In this document: positions 59,901 through 64,000 of the stretch, piece by piece
Layout: every line of letters starts with the position of its first letter
Position numbering within the stretch: position 1 is the stretch's first letter
Source: Osmia lignaria lignaria
Lineage: Eukaryota > Arthropoda > Insecta > Hymenoptera > Megachilidae
DNA length: 64,000 nt
Direction: 5' to 3'
Assembly (NCBI RefSeq): GCF_051020975.1
Contig: NC_135044.1
Coordinates: forward strand, 5,892,501-5,956,500
Translations under genes and position numbers: made by a program
Notes under the pieces: generated by a model
Databases searched by the model: none
The model's input: only the letters and a program-made list of their open reading frames with translations
Told to the model about the DNA's origin: nothing

Positions 59901-62900
59901 ATTAATCTCCAAACTCGTATCGTTTCTCAATGCTCGGCGACAATATCGTCGTAAATTTGTGGCAAATCGAATTCAGATTTATTCTCACCGCGGAGGCATG
60001 TTTATGCGCGAGCCCAGCTCTCCAGCGTACAGGTGTCTACTTTCAAATCGGAGAGCCGCTACTTCGTTTGAATGTCAATTCGTTTCGCTGCACGCGGTGC
60101 CCTTCAAGGAGAACCAGACGATTTTTACGGGAAATCTTTTATTTCAATTCCACGAATACACTTTTCTTCCTCCCTTTCGATACGATAGACAGCTCTTGAA
60201 AACTCCTAGCCGATGCTCGAGCGTACAAAATCGAGACGCGAGACTTTCCTACCTTCTCGTCACTTCGCTTCAACGATGAACGTTTCGATTGGCATTTCGC
60301 GCGATCAGTCGTTTTGTAAATAAAGTTATTATTGCTCAGTGAATCTACGTAGATTGTCGATCGTTGATTATAATTGACGCTAAACTAGGTATCAATCATG
60401 ATACGATAGTGGTGGGTTAAATAGCGAAAGGGTTAAAGAGAATTGAAATGTGACAACTTGTATTATTTCTCGATAAATATTGTCCTAAAGTCTCGAAGAT
60501 GTCGGGTGATTGTTATTACGAAGAAATCAATAGTATTAAAATATACGTATCTATGCATAAGTATACTTGCAATCGCGTGCATGTGCAAGCTGCATGTGCT
60601 GCATCCGCGAAGAACACACGTTCCTCCTGCGCTATCTGTGACCGGTTACGCGCAGAAATCCACTTTCGATTTTTAACAGTTATCTTCAGCGACTCGTTAG
60701 AATGTTCTTTTCAATCTCGTTTTCTCAATTTCCTCGTGCAGGAAAGGAGCAAGACCGACGCGATGGTTTCCTTTGAATAGGATATACGTATCATTAGAAT
60801 TCTTTCGAGACAGACGATGAATGCTTAGGGTTTTATTGAGACGAAAGCTTTTCAGAGCGATACAATCGGTGATGTTCGAAACGTGAGAAGCTTAGGGATA
60901 ATAATGTGTAAAATTTGTAAAAAGTTGTCGCTTGATATTCGTAACGTGCTCTTAGAGAATAGTGCATTTAGACGGTGACTGTCTTATTGTACGATTGCAC
61001 ATGGAGATCTACTCAATTATTTCAGTCACGCCGATTTAAAATGAAATAAATGAATCATTTAACTTAATATTAAATTTATCTTATTGAAATTTCAAGATAT
61101 TATTAATTTTACCCCCTCCAGTAACAACCCCTTTTGGATTCACTTTTTACACCCGAAGAATTTCGCGCGAAACGTTTCGTAAATCCGTTCGCGTTTTAAT
61201 CGGTATTCATACGACAGCGATGCACGAAGTATATCACGTACTTTGAGCGTTACAGCGGTGCGAATATCCTTAATCTCGACGAGCCCGGTAAGATTTCCTC
61301 AGTGCATAATGCACTCACGCCGGCGGCGCGTGATTTAAGCGGACAGCTTTGAGAATCGAGGATTCGTAAGGGTGGGCTGAAACGCTATTTATAAGATATG
61401 GGATGCCCGATAACAATAGCCGAATTTCGTATGCCACTCGACTAAGCGCCGTTCCAACGACACAAAGGGAGTTTCATTCTGATCACGTACCATTTGCGGC
61501 CAGTTAAACAAGCATTGAATTCCTCCTTCGAAGTGTCGATTGATTCTGAATTGATTCGATACTTTTAGCCATCTCTGAATTGCCAAGTGGCTATTCTGTT
61601 TTCGATGTTCGATTTTTAAGAATTCAATTCAAAATGAATCGAAATCAGCGGCAGAAAAAAAAGGGGTAAGCTGGATGAAAAAGAAATCTAATAAGAGCAT
61701 CCAAATATCAGATAAAGATTGTAAGGGTGGGGGGAAGAAAAAGTTCGGATAAGGGGAGTATGGTGGAGCGGTGGATCGAGGTCGGCGGACGCCAGGCCTC
61801 TGAAGTTTCGAAAGTCATCTCGCTGTGAGTTTTTGTTTCATAAAAGTGTAGGCTATGTAAAGGTCGTTTTACACCGGCGAATCAATGGGAACGGTGAAAA
61901 AGTAGCAGGACCGTGGGGCCAAGCGGCAATGGATTGCCAGCACTGATCACTCCTGCCACTTTGTGTGGTCCACGATGGTTACCCGATGTATATAGGTGTG
62001 ACCGCAACGAACATCGTGAATAGGCAGTTCCGACCCTTCTCAGAAGGAGGAAGCCAACCTGACGAGTAGAAAACGCGAAATCTGACGGCGAACCGATATT
62101 ATTGCCGCCCTTTTTCTCGCCTCCTCGGTCAGGGGTTGAAAACAGTTACGAGTTATCGAGTTTCTATTCTTGAAACGTTTACGAAGAACCTTTATCTCGG
62201 ATAATTGTTACAAGGAATTAGTTTTAGAGGGTAGATTTACCTTCTCGTGAAACGATGTTACTTGAAAATCTTAAATAGAAATAGCTGTTCGAAAAGTACA
62301 GGCGTGTTTTTCCAAGCCTGCAGAATAAAGTTAAAGTTCATAAATAAAGTGTTTTATTATTTCGATCAGCCATTTCCAAATAGTAAACTTAGAAGATCCG
62401 ATGTCGAGACTGATCAACCTTTTGAGCGTAGTCGGCGTGTGTAATGGATCACGGAAAGGGCGGAGAAAAGGTAGCTGCTACCAGACAGCTACCGACGATT
62501 TTCGTACGGCCAGCAGGATCCCGAACAAAAAGCAGACGTCCGTTCAACTTTATATCACGGTTAAACTTTTTACCGCCCCGATCCTTCGATCGGTAGTGTA
62601 TCTCTTCTGGTCACGCTCGATTTCGTCAGGACCCTCGCTCCCGTATCCTCCAGTTTCCTTCCCTCCATAACCCCGTTCCATCCTTTTCCAGCTCGCTCGA
62701 CTACATTGCTTCTGCTTATCTAATCATTTTTTCTTTTATTCGTAATCTATGCTCGACGATCGGAACTTTCCTCCCCAAGTTAAATATCAAAAAGATAAAA
62801 GAATTATTGAAAAAAAAGTGTCAAATGTATTAGAATTTATATCAATTTCGTTCTGTAATATTTCTTATAACGCGAAACATGATCCTCCTAACGAGTCTTA

Positions 62901-64000
62901 TTAATAAGAAGAAAAAGGTTAAATTGACCAAGATGCGATTTAAAAGAGCCCATTTATAAGGAGATGCGTTGTTATACAAACATATTACCGCGATCCAGGA
63001 CAAATTTCTTTATTCCCAGAAGCACTTATTGGTACTATTATCGCTAACGGCGCACCTCAAGTACAAATCATTACAATTTCCTGTACTATTTTTCAACGGT
63101 ATGCTCGCCGTTGCATGTAACTTCTGATGGCAACTCGTTTTTCCGATAAAACTTTAATGAGCCGTTTGCGAAACACTTTGCCGGTTAATCGTCATCCGAC
63201 AACTAACAACTACGTATTCTCTTTTTTAAACAATCCCTTTACATTCTCTCGAACAGAGAGAGATTTCAGTGCGTGACAACGCATCGTACCAACTATTTTC
63301 ATCGGACTTTCACATGCTGCTTCTATATAATTCTGAAATGGTCATAGGCTACGTATCGTTTCGCTACCTAATTATCATTGAAAGCAAAATAAATAATAGA
63401 TTATCGGCTATAATTATCTTCACGTCCGCGTAATGGCGCTATAAGACCAGTCTCTGTGAAAGATGTCTTCATAAAAATTTCGTTGATTGACAGATCGCGA
63501 AAAATCGTAGGAAATGGTAGAGTTAATTAAAAAATCCATTTCCAAACGGAAACGCGTCTCCGACGTGATCTGAAAATATTATCGTTAATTTCTCTTCTGA
63601 TTCGTCGAAGCATACCGTCCGTTTCCCGGTAAGCAACTACGCGCCACTTAGGATATGCATTTAGGAAGTATCGAGAACCGGATACATTTGCCAGCTGCCG
63701 AGAAATCACGAGTATTCCGCGATCGTTTTCATCCGTACCGTTTGATTGCGATGAACGCGTCAGACAGTACGTAAGCGATTAGCGATCGGTAATTATTGTA
63801 ATAGGACATTTCGCCCGAGCACCGATCGAGGCAACGTGGAAACGGGAGGAGGCTAGCCTTTCGTTTCAGCCGGCATTACGGAATTTTTCTGAACGACTAA
63901 TAACAGAGCTCGGGTCCCAGGGCGACATGCGTTTACCCATGGTCGCGAACGCATCGATCTTGAAAGCCCACGCCGATTCTCCATGGTGCGAGCAAGCAGA

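Larger units (their letters stand above)
52144..64000. other. CpG-richer non-coding DNA to the end of the window
   Basis: No gene can be supported. Open frames are more frequent than on the left because the DNA is richer in GC. The longest (52407-52895 minus, 162 codons; 53516-53914 plus, 133 codons; 58631-58993 minus, 120 codons) have no recognisable domain or splice partners. The region could be part of a long intron or regulatory domain of a gene outside the window. A G-rich tract, a TTGGG repeat and a 15-bp direct repeat are listed separately. Confidence 0.5.

Noticed and set aside
61900..62040. tRNA-like or structured RNA around GGCAATGGATTGCC
   Set aside because: It is only a single short hairpin; no cloverleaf, no B-box GGTTCGAATCC and no RNA polymerase III terminator in place.

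Overview
The window looks like nuclear DNA of an insect. It is AT-rich, gene-poor, and has many introns with GT-AG borders. CpG is not depleted, and the proteins that can be assembled match insect families. Hymenoptera (bee or wasp) is my best guess from base composition and architecture, but that is inference. There are no rRNA genes, CRISPR arrays or intact transposons, and I recognised no tRNA gene.

Four protein-coding genes can be assembled exon by exon. (1) On the minus strand, spanning 1535-26203, six exons encode a 236-residue cysteine-rich secreted protein. It has a signal peptide, two N-glycosylation sites and a C-terminal tail typical of a GPI-anchor signal. I know no function for it; its first intron is 15.7 kb. 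(2) On the minus strand, 35943-36215 is the coding exon of mitochondrial ribosomal protein S21 (mRpS21). (3) On the plus strand, 37689-40626, ten exons encode a 734-residue armadillo-repeat protein, ARMC4/ODAD2 (gudu in Drosophila), linked to outer dynein arms and sperm. (4) On the minus strand, 41384-47429, sixteen exons encode EFR3 (rolling blackout/stmA in Drosophila). EFR3 is the plasma-membrane anchor of the PI4KIIIalpha complex, and the model is 821 residues long. Genes 3 and 4 are convergent with 757 bp between their stop codons. Genes 2 and 3 are divergent, about 1.5 kb apart. The genes do not form a pathway; this is an ordinary mosaic of unrelated loci.

The remainder (introns of gene 1, 26.2-35.9 kb, and 47.4-64 kb) is non-coding as far as I can see. 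It is more CpG- and GC-rich near gene starts and generally beyond about 47 kb. It holds a 148-bp tandem repeat with an alternating two-unit pattern (51652-52143), several microsatellites, a long purine tract, and an AATAAA-plus-poly(A) block near 25.0 kb.

I did not find a clearly new biological system. The observations most worth checking are: a 20-bp motif around CCATGG that occurs four times, all inside intron 1 of gene 1; a second, very short first exon of EFR3 that would give a shorter N-terminus starting directly at the palmitoylation cysteines; a possible small-membrane-protein ORF and an orphan exon upstream of mRpS21; and the higher-order tandem repeat.
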